Under the pieces are notes generated by a model that was not told the origin of the DNA, did not search any database, and saw only the letters and a program-made list of their open reading frames with translations. From assembly GCF_002794355.1 (NCBI RefSeq), contig NZ_PGOI01000006.1, positions 1 to 64,000 of the forward strand: 64,000 nt of DNA, in the 5' to 3' direction. Below are positions 34,336 to 43,156 of the stretch, piece after piece. The DNA comes from Pseudorhodobacter sp. MZDSW-24AT. Lineage in GTDB: Bacteria; Pseudomonadota; Alphaproteobacteria; Rhodobacterales; Rhodobacteraceae. Both the position numbers and the translations under genes were made by a program. How positions within the stretch are numbered: the stretch's first letter is position 1; each line of letters begins with the position of its first letter.

Positions 34336-36198
34336 TCAGTTCGAAGCACCAAGGTGCTTGTAGACCGTGGTGCGCGACATGCCCAGTTCCTGCGCCGCAC
34401 GCGTTACGTTGCCGTCGTGGCGGCGCACGGCTGCTCGCACGGCAAGGCACTGATCGGCCTTCCACTGCACGCCTTTACAACTGGCACAGGCATGTTGAAT
34501 CGTAGGGGGTGACCTATTGACCAGCAGGCCTGCGAAATCCGCCATCTGCACAGGCCCGCTCTGCCGCCGCCCCGCGGCTTGGGCCATCGCCGCCCGCAAT
34601 TCGCGCAGGTTGCCCGGCCAATCATGTGCCGCCAGCAGGTCTGCGACCCCTCGCCCAAGCGTGGCATCAGCGCGTGCTGCCCGCGCAAAGCGCAATGCGA
34701 GCGCGGGCAGATCACTGCGGTCGTTCAACAATGGCAGGGTAATTACCGTCCCCATCGCTGCATAGCGCAGTTGTGGGACAAGGTCAGCCGCAGCCGGGGC
34801 AGTGGTCGCGCCGAGCAAGAACAGGACATCGGGCCGCACAAGCGCGCCGGTCATCGGATGGCGATATTCGCCCTGTTCCAGCAGCCGAGCGATGACCATC
34901 TGCAAGGGTCCGGCAAGGGCCGTCATGTCCCCAAGATACAGGCTGCCCCCTGCCGCCTCGGCCAAAAGGCCCGTGCTTTCCGTCTGTCCCAGCAGTGTTG
35001 TGACTGCCTGCGCGGCATTCAAAGTGGCTGCATCCACCGCCACGAACGGCTTGCCCTTCCGCGCGATGGCGTGGGCAATGCGGGCATAGGTTTCTTTGCC
35101 CGTACCACTTTGCCCGATCAGGCAGATTGGCTGGCCGTTGCGCGCCGCATCCGGCAGGCCGGACAGCGCGCGACGCAGGTCGGGGTCATCCAGCACGATC
35201 TCGCGGAACGGGTCGGCTTCGCGGTCTGCGACAGCAACAGGTTTGGCGGGCATCGACACCGCTGGGCTTTGCCGCCCCGCCAGCGCGAAGCTGGCGCGGT
35301 TTGCCACGCAGCGCATCGACACACCCGACCCCATTCTGTCACGCAGGCGCAGGGTTTCGCCCTGCAGCAGGCGCTGCGCAATATCCTCGAACTGCCGGTC
35401 GAACAGCCGGTCAAACCGTTCGGATAGCAGGTTTTTGAACCCGGTCAGAAACATCTCGCCCCGCCGGTTCACGGCATGGATCCGAAACTCTTCATCCAGC
35501 ACCAGCATGCCCACCGACAGCGTACCCAGATATTCCGGTCTTGGGTGGAACTGCAAAACGATCATCCGGTCATGTGTGGCGCGAATTAGGCTGTTTTCTA
35601 TGTTGCTCGCCGACATCTGCACCAGCGCCGCCGTATGTTGCTGCCGGATCGTGGACCCGGATGACGCATCCAGCACCCCCGCCAGACCACCTCGCCCGTC
35701 AAAGATCGGGGCCGAAATGCAACTAACATCGCCATGCGCGCGCAGGAAATGTTCGCCACCGTAAATCTGCGTCGGAGCGCGGTTGATGATGCACAGACCC
35801 AAGGCGTTCGTACCCCGTGTCGCTTCTGTCCAGACCGACCCCGCAATGACGGCTCGCCCTGCATCAGTATCGGCGAACTGACCGTCGGTCAGCGTGTCCA
35901 GCACCACCCCATCGGGCGATCCAAGCGCGATCATAAAATTTGACCCGGCGATCTGGTCGAACAGCAGTTCCAGCTCTGGCCGAGCGAAATGGATCAGGTC
36001 GGCGTGGTCCGCGCGGCTGGCGCGAAAGGCTGTGTCAGTAAGAACCAGGCCCTCGCTGCGCGCCAGCGGATCAAGCCCGAACCCAAGACTGCGCAGCCAG
36101 CTATCAGAGATATCACCCGGCAATGCGCCGCCCGGAAACCGCCCTTGCGATTCAAGCATCATGCGAGCGCGCGACAGCGCCGCGCTTTGATGTGACAT
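34336..36198 (-). CDS. AcoR-like GAF/PAS/AAA+/Fis regulator lacking the sigma-54 contact motif
   Basis: A 620-aa protein with AcoR layout: GAF-type sensor (about 60-200), PAS-like region (about 225-330), AAA+ domain (about 335-545; P-loop GQSGTGKET) and C-terminal Fis-type HTH (RAAQELGMSRTTVYKHLG). The stretch after the P-loop where GAFTGA should appear reads LLGQTESTGLLAEAAGG, so contact with sigma-54 is doubtful. It may work with sigma-70 or as a repressor. Divergent from the alcohol dehydrogenase and ABC importer genes, which it probably controls in response to their substrate. Confidence 0.9.
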   Translation of the reverse strand: MSHQSAALSRARMMLESQGRFPGGALPGDISDSWLRSLGFGLDPLARSEGLVLTDTAFRASRADHADLIHFARPELELLFDQIAGSNFMIALGSPDGVVLDTLTDGQFADTDAGRAVIAGSVWTEATRGTNALGLCIINRAPTQIYGGEHFLRAHGDVSCISAPIFDGRGGLAGVLDASSGSTIRQQHTAALVQMSASNIENSLIRATHDRMIVLQFHPRPEYLGTLSVGMLVLDEEFRIHAVNRRGEMFLTGFKNLLSERFDRLFDRQFEDIAQRLLQGETLRLRDRMGSGVSMRCVANRASFALAGRQSPAVSMPAKPVAVADREADPFREIVLDDPDLRRALSGLPDAARNGQPICLIGQSGTGKETYARIAHAIARKGKPFVAVDAATLNAAQAVTTLLGQTESTGLLAEAAGGSLYLGDMTALAGPLQMVIARLLEQGEYRHPMTGALVRPDVLFLLGATTAPAAADLVPQLRYAAMGTVITLPLLNDRSDLPALALRFARAARADATLGRGVADLLAAHDWPGNLRELRAAMAQAAGRRQSGPVQMADFAGLLVNRSPPTIQHACASCKGVQWKADQCLAVRAAVRRHDGNVTRAAQELGMSRTTVYKHLGASN

Positions 36199-36509
36199 TG
36201 TCGGTCCTCCTCCCCAGGCTGACCCCCCTTTTTGCTAAGTGGCCAGAGCCGTTTTGTCAACGCGCCAACCGATTCGCAGGCGACTGTCCAGATTTTGCAC
36301 AGTGGCCGGATGATGGGGCCGCATGCTGTCCACATGGCTCTGAATCGCTTGGACTCTGTTCAGAAAACCCACGCTCTGGGGCTGTTTCGTCCACATTTTG
36401 AACGCTTCCGCAGGGGGGAAGCCTTTGATTTGCCGGGCCGACGGAAGGCTGCTTTGTCGGTCATGCAACCACAATGCCCGACCGGGCGGAAAACAGGAAA
36501 GGTCACCCA

Positions 36510-37562
36510 ATGAAGGCGCAGGTTCTTCACAAATACGACATGGCTTTGACCGCGCCAAACTGGGTGACCTTGCAAGATGTGCCGGATCCCAAGATTGCAA
36601 AATCGACAGATGTAATTGTTCGCATCGGCGGGGCCGGTGTGTGCCGCACCGATCTTCATATCGTTGAAGGCGTGTGGATGCCGATCACCGACCCCACCGG
36701 CGATAAGCTGCTGCCGCTCATTATGGGGCATGAGAACGCAGGCTGGGTCGAAGAAATCGGCCCTGAGGTTGAAGGCTTCAAGATTGGCGATCCGGTCATC
36801 GTGCACCCGAAGGTCACGGGTGGCACTTGTCTTGCCTGCCGCCGTGGCCATGACATGCACGGTGACGGCAAGTTTCCGGGGCTGGACAGCAACGGCGGCT
36901 ATGCCGAGGCGCTGCTGACATCGTCGCGCAATCTTGTAGCCTTGCCCAAGACGCTGGCCCCCAAGGACGTGGCCCCTTATGCCGACGCCGGACTGACGGC
37001 CTACCGCGCAGCCAAGAAAGCCGCGCAAGTGTTGCTGCCCGACCAGACGGCGGTTGTCATCGGCGCGGGCGGTCTGGGCCACATCGGTGTGCAGGTTCTG
37101 CGCGCCATGTGTGCAGCGCGGATCATCGTCGTTGATATTTCCGATGTGTCGCTGAAACTGGCAGGTGAAGGCGGGGCCGATCATCTGGTCAAGGCTGACG
37201 GTGACGAGGTTGACGCCGTGCTGGCGCTGACTGGCGGCAAGGGAGCCGAGGCAGTGATCGACTTCGTGGGCGAAAAAGGCACCACGAAGAAGGGGCTCGA
37301 CATGACCCGAGCCAACGGCAGCTATTACATCGTGGGATACGGCGAAAACATCAATATTCCCACCGTTGACCTGATCTCTACCGAGCGAAACATTATCGGC
37401 AATCTTGTCGGCACCTGGGCCGAACTGACCGAATTGATGGCGCTGGCTGACCGCGGTTTGGTGGAACTGGCGACCAAGCACTACAAACTCAGCGAAGCAA
37501 ATCAGGCACTGCAAGACCTGCACCACGGCAAGATCAAGGGACGTGCGGTTCTGGTCCCCTGA
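36510..37562 (+). CDS. Zinc-containing NAD(P)-dependent alcohol dehydrogenase
   Basis: A 350-aa medium-chain dehydrogenase/reductase. The catalytic zinc site has Cys in GAGVCRTDLH (about 45) and GHEN near 72-75. The Rossmann motif GAGGLGHIG is near 189-197. Of the usual four structural-zinc cysteines only one pair, GTCLACRRGH, is visible, so that lobe is reduced. The start at 36510 is supported by AGGAAAGG. First gene of the likely catabolic operon, 45 bp before the binding-protein gene. It should oxidise an alcohol or polyol brought in by the importer. Confidence 0.92.
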   Translation: MKAQVLHKYDMALTAPNWVTLQDVPDPKIAKSTDVIVRIGGAGVCRTDLHIVEGVWMPITDPTGDKLLPLIMGHENAGWVEEIGPEVEGFKIGDPVIVHPKVTGGTCLACRRGHDMHGDGKFPGLDSNGGYAEALLTSSRNLVALPKTLAPKDVAPYADAGLTAYRAAKKAAQVLLPDQTAVVIGAGGLGHIGVQVLRAMCAARIIVVDISDVSLKLAGEGGADHLVKADGDEVDAVLALTGGKGAEAVIDFVGEKGTTKKGLDMTRANGSYYIVGYGENINIPTVDLISTERNIIGNLVGTWAELTELMALADRGLVELATKHYKLSEANQALQDLHHGKIKGRAVLVP

Positions 37563-37607
37563 CCGTCCGCTTCCCTTGCAATAAACATGATCTTTCGGGA
37601 GGAAACC

Positions 37608-39137
37608 ATGACCAAGACAACGCTGCGCGGCGCGTTTGCCGCAACGACGGCCCTGAGCCTGATTGCCAGCACGGCAATGGCTGAGGATTACACCAAATAC
37701 GGCATCAAGGCCGATGTGCCGGGCACCTGTTCCTTCGAAGCGATTGATGCCAAGGACTACACCGGGCGCACGCTGAACATCATCACCCATGCCATCCCGG
37801 TGATCGGCGAGCCGACAGCGCTGCACGCTCAGCAGTTTCAGGAACTGACCGGGGCCACCGTCAACGTGGTGCACGTGCCGTTCGGCGATCTGTTCCAGCG
37901 GATCATGATTCCGTTCCAGACACAGCAGGCGGCGTATGACGTGCTGTTCCATGCCTCGCTGTGGCTGGGGGATTTCAGTCCGTTTTTTGCCGAAGTGCCT
38001 GCGGCATATCAGGAAACATCGGGGATGAAATCTGTGACCGACACCTACCGTGGCGTGTCGCTTGTGGATGGCAAGCTGTTGCAATACCCGATGGACGGCG
38101 ACCGCCATTATCTGAAGTACCGCAGCGATGTGTTCGCAAACCCGGATATGCAGGCGAAGTTCAAAGAGGCCACTGGCCGCGATCTGACCGTGCCTGCAAC
38201 ATGGGAGGAATATAACGAGGTCGCCGCCGTATTCAACGATTTCGACTTTGACGGCGACGGTGCGCCGAACTTCGGCACTGCCGAAGTGACCAAGCGCGAC
38301 GACTTGATGTTTTCCGCCTTCATCAGCCGTGTTGCGGCCTATGCCAAGCACCCCGACGTGAAGGGTGGTTTCTTCTTTGATCTGGAAACCATGACGCCCC
38401 TGATCAACACCCCCGGCTGGGTGCGCGGGCTGGAACTGTTCGTGGCGGCACAGGCGTCGATGCCGCCCGGTGGCACGTCTTTCGGTCTGGGGGATGAGAT
38501 CTTTTCGTTCGGTGGCGGGCAGACATTGATGTCCTATTCATGGGACGATGCTTTCATTCAGGCCATGCAGGCTGACAGCCCGATCCGCAATAAGGTGGCC
38601 GCAGCACCCTTGCCGGGCGCGAAAGAGGTCTGGAACCGCACCACCGGCGCGTGGGATACGTTCGAGACGCCAAATCAGGTATCATATGTCACCTGGGGTT
38701 GGTCGTCTGCAGTGGCCGCGGCAAGCCCCAATCAGGATATGGCATTCGACTATCTGTGCTTCTTTTCCAACGAGGCGAACACCATGGCTGACCTGCAAAT
38801 CGGCCGCTTTGGCGTGAACCCGTACCGGGCCGAACATTTCGACCCGGCGTTCTATCAGAACGACCTTGGCTGGGATGCTGCCGTTGCCACCACCTATGCC
38901 GACACGCTGAAGGCGGTGGACAGCGCCCCCAATCAGGTGTTCGACCTGCGCGTCCCGGGGGTGGGCGAGTTCATGTCGTCGCTGGCTGCAGGTGTGGCAC
39001 GGGCGCAATCGGGCGAGGCCACGGCGCAAGAGGCGCTGGATGGTGTGGCCGCCGAATGGACCGCAATCGTGGACCGGATTGGCAAGGACAAGGTGAAAGC
39101 CGCCTATGCAAACGTGGTGGCACTGGAAGACAAGTGA
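37608..39137 (+). CDS. ABC transporter periplasmic sugar/polyol-binding protein
   Basis: A 509-aa protein from ATG 37608 behind GGGAGGAA. Sec signal peptide (ALSLIASTAMA, cleavage near residue 25), then a two-lobed family 1 solute-binding fold with motifs such as FQELTGATVNVVHVPFGDLF and VPATWEEYNEVAAVFND. The length suits the CUT1 glycerol/oligosaccharide group. First component of a complete importer; a hairpin after it would favour excess binding protein over permease. The ligand is not determinable; glycerol-like polyols are the best guess from the paired ATPases. Confidence 0.92.
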   Translation: MTKTTLRGAFAATTALSLIASTAMAEDYTKYGIKADVPGTCSFEAIDAKDYTGRTLNIITHAIPVIGEPTALHAQQFQELTGATVNVVHVPFGDLFQRIMIPFQTQQAAYDVLFHASLWLGDFSPFFAEVPAAYQETSGMKSVTDTYRGVSLVDGKLLQYPMDGDRHYLKYRSDVFANPDMQAKFKEATGRDLTVPATWEEYNEVAAVFNDFDFDGDGAPNFGTAEVTKRDDLMFSAFISRVAAYAKHPDVKGGFFFDLETMTPLINTPGWVRGLELFVAAQASMPPGGTSFGLGDEIFSFGGGQTLMSYSWDDAFIQAMQADSPIRNKVAAAPLPGAKEVWNRTTGAWDTFETPNQVSYVTWGWSSAVAAASPNQDMAFDYLCFFSNEANTMADLQIGRFGVNPYRAEHFDPAFYQNDLGWDAAVATTYADTLKAVDSAPNQVFDLRVPGVGEFMSSLAAGVARAQSGEATAQEALDGVAAEWTAIVDRIGKDKVKAAYANVVALEDK

Positions 39138-39142
39138 TCAAA

Positions 39143-39163
39143 GGGGGGCTGTTGCAGCCCCCC
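39143..39163 (+). terminator. Hairpin between binding-protein and permease genes
   Basis: GGGGGGCTG-TTG-CAGCCCCCC is a perfect 9-bp stem starting six bases after the stop codon. No T-run, so it is more likely a partial terminator or 3' stabiliser, as often seen after binding-protein genes. Further G/C palindromes follow (CCTCCCC-AT-GGGGGAGG near 39176-39192). Confidence 0.6.
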
Positions 39164-39345
39164 CCACCCCCATCGCCTCCCCATGGGGGAGGCCCCTGCA
39201 CTGACGTGGCACGTCTTGCCGGATGCGTCGCAAGACAGCTTTGCAGATCCCGCTTATCCCTCCCGCCTTTGGGGCGGAGGGTTGGGTGGGGCGGCTTTAG
39301 TGACGGCAACCAAGCCGATCCGAAACCTAAAAGGACCGCACGCCG

Positions 39346-40212
39346 ATGTACCGCCAGAAATACCTGTTCCTTCTGCCCGGCCTTCTGGTGCTGGTGGCGA
39401 TCATCCTTTTCCCGCTTCTGTTCACCATCCGCGTCAGCTTTTCCTCCTGGGATGTGTATAACCCCGGCTTGAACTGGATCGGCGGCGAGAACTATGGCCG
39501 CCTGTGGGAGGACGCCCGCTATTGGCAGGCTCTCGGGCGATTGACGCTGCTCTCGGTCACGACGGTGCTGATCCAATATGTCCTTGGCTTTGCGCTGGCA
39601 CTGATGGTCTGGCGCGACCTAGCCGCGCGGCGGCTGTTCCGGGTGTTGTTCCTGATCCCGATGATGACCACGCCCGTCGTCATGTCGGTGCTGTGGCGCA
39701 CGATCTTTCATGAAAGCCTCGGCCCGCTGAACCCCATTCTGGAAAGTCTCGGCATCGGCGCCGCACCTTGGCTCTCCAGCGCAGGCTGGGCCTTTGCGGC
39801 GGTGGTGATGGTCGAGGTCTGGCAATGGACGCCGTTCATGTTTCTGCTGCTGCTGGCGGGGCTTTTGTCCTTGCCGAACGAGCCATATCTCGCTGCAAAG
39901 ATTGATGGTGCGGGGCCTGTGCGAACGTTCTTTTCGGTAACCTTTCCGATGCTGGGCGCGATTTCGGTGGGGGCCATCCTGATCCGCCTGATCGAGGCGT
40001 CAAAGATCATGGAAACGGTCTATGTGCTGACATCTGGCGGGCCGGGCACCAGTACCGAAACATCCAGCTATTACATCTACATTCGGGGGATGCGGGATTT
40101 CCAGATCGGTTATTCGGCGGCGCTGTCGCTGACCTACCTGATCATCATGATCGTGGCGCTGACGGTGATTGCGAAGCTTCTGGTGCGCGCATTGGTAAAG
40201 GACGCGGCATGA
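39346..40212 (+). CDS. ABC sugar permease, MalF/UgpA type
   Basis: A 288-aa inner-membrane protein with six predicted segments (first: YLFLLPGLLVLVAIILFPLL). The cytoplasmic EAA loop, PNEPYLAAKIDGAGPVRTFF, is near residues 178-197 and docks onto the ATPase. It overlaps the second permease by 4 bp (ATGA). The gap of about 200 bp before it holds hairpins but no gene. Confidence 0.93.
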   Translation: MYRQKYLFLLPGLLVLVAIILFPLLFTIRVSFSSWDVYNPGLNWIGGENYGRLWEDARYWQALGRLTLLSVTTVLIQYVLGFALALMVWRDLAARRLFRVLFLIPMMTTPVVMSVLWRTIFHESLGPLNPILESLGIGAAPWLSSAGWAFAAVVMVEVWQWTPFMFLLLLAGLLSLPNEPYLAAKIDGAGPVRTFFSVTFPMLGAISVGAILIRLIEASKIMETVYVLTSGGPGTSTETSSYYIYIRGMRDFQIGYSAALSLTYLIIMIVALTVIAKLLVRALVKDAA

Positions 40213-41051
40213 AAACCCTGTATCTGGCACTGAAATATCTGGCGATCGCGCTGTGGTCGGCCTTTGTCGTGTTCCCGTTCCTCTGGGCGCTGACCACCAG
40301 TTTCAAATCCGCCAATGGCGTGACCGGCGGGGCGACATGGATCCCGTGGGTGCAGTATGAACCATCCTTGCAGGGCTGGCAGTCGCTTTTCGGCGGGGTG
40401 GGCGGCATCAATGTGGTGAAGCCGTTCTACAATTCCCTCGTCGTTACCCTGTCGGCCAGCGTGATCAGCATCACGCTTGGCACACTGGCCGCCTATGCGC
40501 TGTCGCGGTTCACCTTCCGGTTTCTGTGGATGCGCAACAGCGACATTACCTTCTTCTTCATCAGCCAGCGGATCATGCCACCTATAGTGCTGGCCATTCC
40601 GTTTTTCCTGATGCTGCGCTCGCTTGGCCTGCTGGATAGTCTGCCGGGGTTGATCCTCGTTTATGTGGCGCTGCTGATGCCGATTGCGGTGTGGGTCATG
40701 GTCGATTTCTTCAACGGCGTGCCGCGTGGGCTGGATGAGATGGCGTGGATGGATGGCTGCAATCCGATCATCACCTTCTGGCGGGTGATCCTGCCCAATG
40801 CTCTGCCGGGGTTGGTGGTGGCCGGGATGTTCTGCATCATCTTTGGCTGGAATGACTTTTTCTTTGCCTTCACGCTGACCTTTACCGAGACGCAGCTTTT
40901 GCCAGTGGCCATCGTGTCGCTGAATTCATCGGTGACGCCGTGGTGGTCGCTGTCGGCGGCGGCGCTGGTATCTATCGCGCCGCTGGTTGTGCTGGCGTTT
41001 GTGGTAGAGCGGTTCCTGTCAAAGGGCGGCTTGGCCGGGGCGGTGCGCTGA
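40209..41051 (+). CDS. ABC sugar permease, MalG/UgpE type
   Basis: A 280-aa inner-membrane protein with six segments and an EAA loop (LDEMAWMDGCNPIITFWRV, about 177-195). The periplasmic loop after the first segment is of normal size. Starts within the previous gene's stop and ends sharing one base with the next start (TGATG), so translation of the transport genes is tightly coupled. Confidence 0.93.
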   Translation: MKTLYLALKYLAIALWSAFVVFPFLWALTTSFKSANGVTGGATWIPWVQYEPSLQGWQSLFGGVGGINVVKPFYNSLVVTLSASVISITLGTLAAYALSRFTFRFLWMRNSDITFFFISQRIMPPIVLAIPFFLMLRSLGLLDSLPGLILVYVALLMPIAVWVMVDFFNGVPRGLDEMAWMDGCNPIITFWRVILPNALPGLVVAGMFCIIFGWNDFFFAFTLTFTETQLLPVAIVSLNSSVTPWWSLSAAALVSIAPLVVLAFVVERFLSKGGLAGAVR

Positions 41052-42082
41052 TGCTGAAGATCACAGATCTTGAGCTGCTGGTGGGGAGCGTGGCGCATCT
41101 GGCCGCCATCAACGCCAGCTTTCAGCCCGGCACGCTGACCACAATTCTGGGCCGCACCGGGGCGGGCAAGACCACGCTGATGCGCGCGATTGCGGGGCTG
41201 ATTGCGCCGGACAGGGGCCAGATCTTGCTGGACGGCACGGGTTGGACGCGCCTGCCGCCCTGGAAGCGCCCGGTGGCGATGGTGACGCAGCAATTCATCA
41301 ACTATCCACATCTGAACGTGCGAGACAATGTGGCCTTCCCGCTGGTGCGCGCGGGTGTGGCCAAGGCCGACGCCGCCGCCCGCGCCGAGGCGGCCCTGGC
41401 GCGCGTGGGTCTTGCCGCGATGGTGGACCGCCGCCCCTCGGCGCTGTCAGGTGGCCAGCAACAGCGTGTGGCAATCGCCCGTGCGCTGGTGAAAAAGGCC
41501 CCGGTCCTTCTGTTGGACGAGCCGTTTGTGAACCTTGATTACAATCTGCGCGAAGCATTTCGCAAAGATCTGGTTGACCTCTTGGCCGTAGAGACGGGCA
41601 CAGTGGTGCTTTACGCCTCGACCGATCCGCGTGAGGCGTTGCAGATGGGCGACCAGATCGTTCTGCTGGCGGACGGTCGCATCGTGCAATCGGGCAGCCC
41701 GCGTGATGTATTTGCCAACCCGGCCAGCCTGACCGCCGCCAGTGTCGTGAACGACCCGCCGATCAACCCGATCCCATTTCACCAGAACGGCGTTGCCGAT
41801 TTCGGCGCGCTTGGCCAGCAGGCAATTACTCTGCCGTCGGGTGCCTACACGCTGGGCCTGCGCGCAAGCGATATCCGCGCGGGCGGGCCGCATCAGGCGC
41901 GGGTCACGCTTACCGAAGTCACCGGGTCTGAAACGCTGACCCACCTGTCGTTGAACGGCCTTGACCTGGTGATGCAGGAAAAAAGCGTCGTGCTGCGAAG
42001 CCCCGGTGATGTGGTGGGCGTGCATCTTGATCTGCACAAAGGATTAGTCTTTGGCGCAGACGGGCAAAGGGCAGGGGTCTGA
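41051..42082 (+). CDS. ABC ATPase, GlpS-like, missing the H-loop histidine
   Basis: A 343-aa nucleotide-binding subunit. Walker A GRTGAGKTT (about 32-40), Q-loop MVTQQFINYP, intact signature LSGGQQQR, Walker B LLLDEPF. The switch region reads YASTDPREAL where most CUT1 ATPases have THDQ, so the H-loop histidine is absent. That, and QQFINYP, are features I recall from GlpS of the rhizobial glycerol importer. A C-terminal regulatory OB-like region follows from about 235. Works with the next gene as a heterodimer. Confidence 0.9.
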   Translation: MLKITDLELLVGSVAHLAAINASFQPGTLTTILGRTGAGKTTLMRAIAGLIAPDRGQILLDGTGWTRLPPWKRPVAMVTQQFINYPHLNVRDNVAFPLVRAGVAKADAAARAEAALARVGLAAMVDRRPSALSGGQQQRVAIARALVKKAPVLLLDEPFVNLDYNLREAFRKDLVDLLAVETGTVVLYASTDPREALQMGDQIVLLADGRIVQSGSPRDVFANPASLTAASVVNDPPINPIPFHQNGVADFGALGQQAITLPSGAYTLGLRASDIRAGGPHQARVTLTEVTGSETLTHLSLNGLDLVMQEKSVVLRSPGDVVGVHLDLHKGLVFGADGQRAGV

Positions 42083-42083
42083 C

Positions 42084-43127
42084 ATGGCAGAAATTCGTCT
42101 GGCCAAACTGGCCCACTCCTACGGCAACGGAACAAATGCGCTGAAACCGCTAGACATGACCTGGCGCGATGGCGGCACCTATGCGCTGCTCGGGCCATCT
42201 GGTTGTGGCAAATCCACCATGCTCAATATCATCTCGGGCCTATTGAAGCCGTCTGAGGGCCGGGTCCTGTTTGACGGGCAGGATGTGACTGATAAAGACA
42301 CCGGCGCGCGGAATATCGCGCAGGTGTTTCAGGTGCCGGTGATCTACCGGTCGATGACGGTGGGCGAAAATCTGGCCTTCCCGTTGGTGTGCCGCCGCGT
42401 GCCCACCCCCCGCATCAAGGCGCGGGTGGAGGCGATTGCCGAGCGGCTGGGCCTGTCGCGGCATCTGAACAGCCGCGCCGTGGCGCTTACGGCAGATCAG
42501 AAACAACTGATCTCGCTGGGCCGCGGGCTGGTGCGCGAAGATGTTTCAGCGGTGCTGCTGGACGAACCGCTGACGGTGATCGACCCGCAGATGAAGTTCG
42601 AGCTGCGCAAGATCCTGAAGGACATCAACCGCGAGTTTCGCCTGACTATGGTGCTGGTCACGCATGACCAGAACGAGGCGCTGACCTTTGCCGATACAGT
42701 TGTCGTGATGAACCACGGTGAGGTGATACAGGCGGGCACTCCGCAAGAGCTGTTTGAACGCCCTGCCACCACCCATGTTGGGACCTTTATCGGCAGCCCA
42801 GCGATGAACTTTTTGCCCGCCGTGCGCGAGGGTGACCGGGTGCTTGTCCCCGGCGCCGGCCTGTCCCGCACAGCCCCCGCGGACCTGCCTACCACAGATC
42901 TGACACTGGCCTTTCGCCCGGAGCATGCAGTTGCGGGTGGCCCCCTGGCAGGCACCGTGACGCGCATTTGGTTTGAAGGTGCCGATCAGGTGCTGGCCTT
43001 GTCGGTCGGCGACGCGTCGTTGCGCATCCGTGCCGTAGCAGGGGCCGAAACGGTCGGGGCAATCGTGCGTTTTGACGTGCCGCAAGACTGCTTGCGGCTA
43101 TACCACCAAGGCCGCCTTGTGGCCTGA
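42084..43127 (+). CDS. ABC ATPase, GlpT-like, with degenerate signature motif
   Basis: A 347-aa nucleotide-binding subunit from ATG 42084, two bases after the previous stop. Walker A GPSGCGKST, Q-loop AQVFQVPVIY, Walker B VLLDEPL and H-loop VTHDQNEAL are intact. The signature is replaced by LTADQKQLISLGR, as I recall for GlpT-type partners. The defect complements that of the preceding ATPase: together they can form one complete and one degenerate ATP site. Confidence 0.9.
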   Translation: MAEIRLAKLAHSYGNGTNALKPLDMTWRDGGTYALLGPSGCGKSTMLNIISGLLKPSEGRVLFDGQDVTDKDTGARNIAQVFQVPVIYRSMTVGENLAFPLVCRRVPTPRIKARVEAIAERLGLSRHLNSRAVALTADQKQLISLGRGLVREDVSAVLLDEPLTVIDPQMKFELRKILKDINREFRLTMVLVTHDQNEALTFADTVVVMNHGEVIQAGTPQELFERPATTHVGTFIGSPAMNFLPAVREGDRVLVPGAGLSRTAPADLPTTDLTLAFRPEHAVAGGPLAGTVTRIWFEGADQVLALSVGDASLRIRAVAGAETVGAIVRFDVPQDCLRLYHQGRLVA

Positions 43128-43156
43128 AAAATTTGCAACCTGAGGAGATGGCGACA

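Noticed and set aside
36360-38351. A 663-codon minus-strand open frame opposite the alcohol dehydrogenase and binding-protein genes
   Set aside because: It spans two unrelated well-supported plus-strand genes and the gap between them. Its composition is His/Gln/Arg-rich, as typical antisense frames are.
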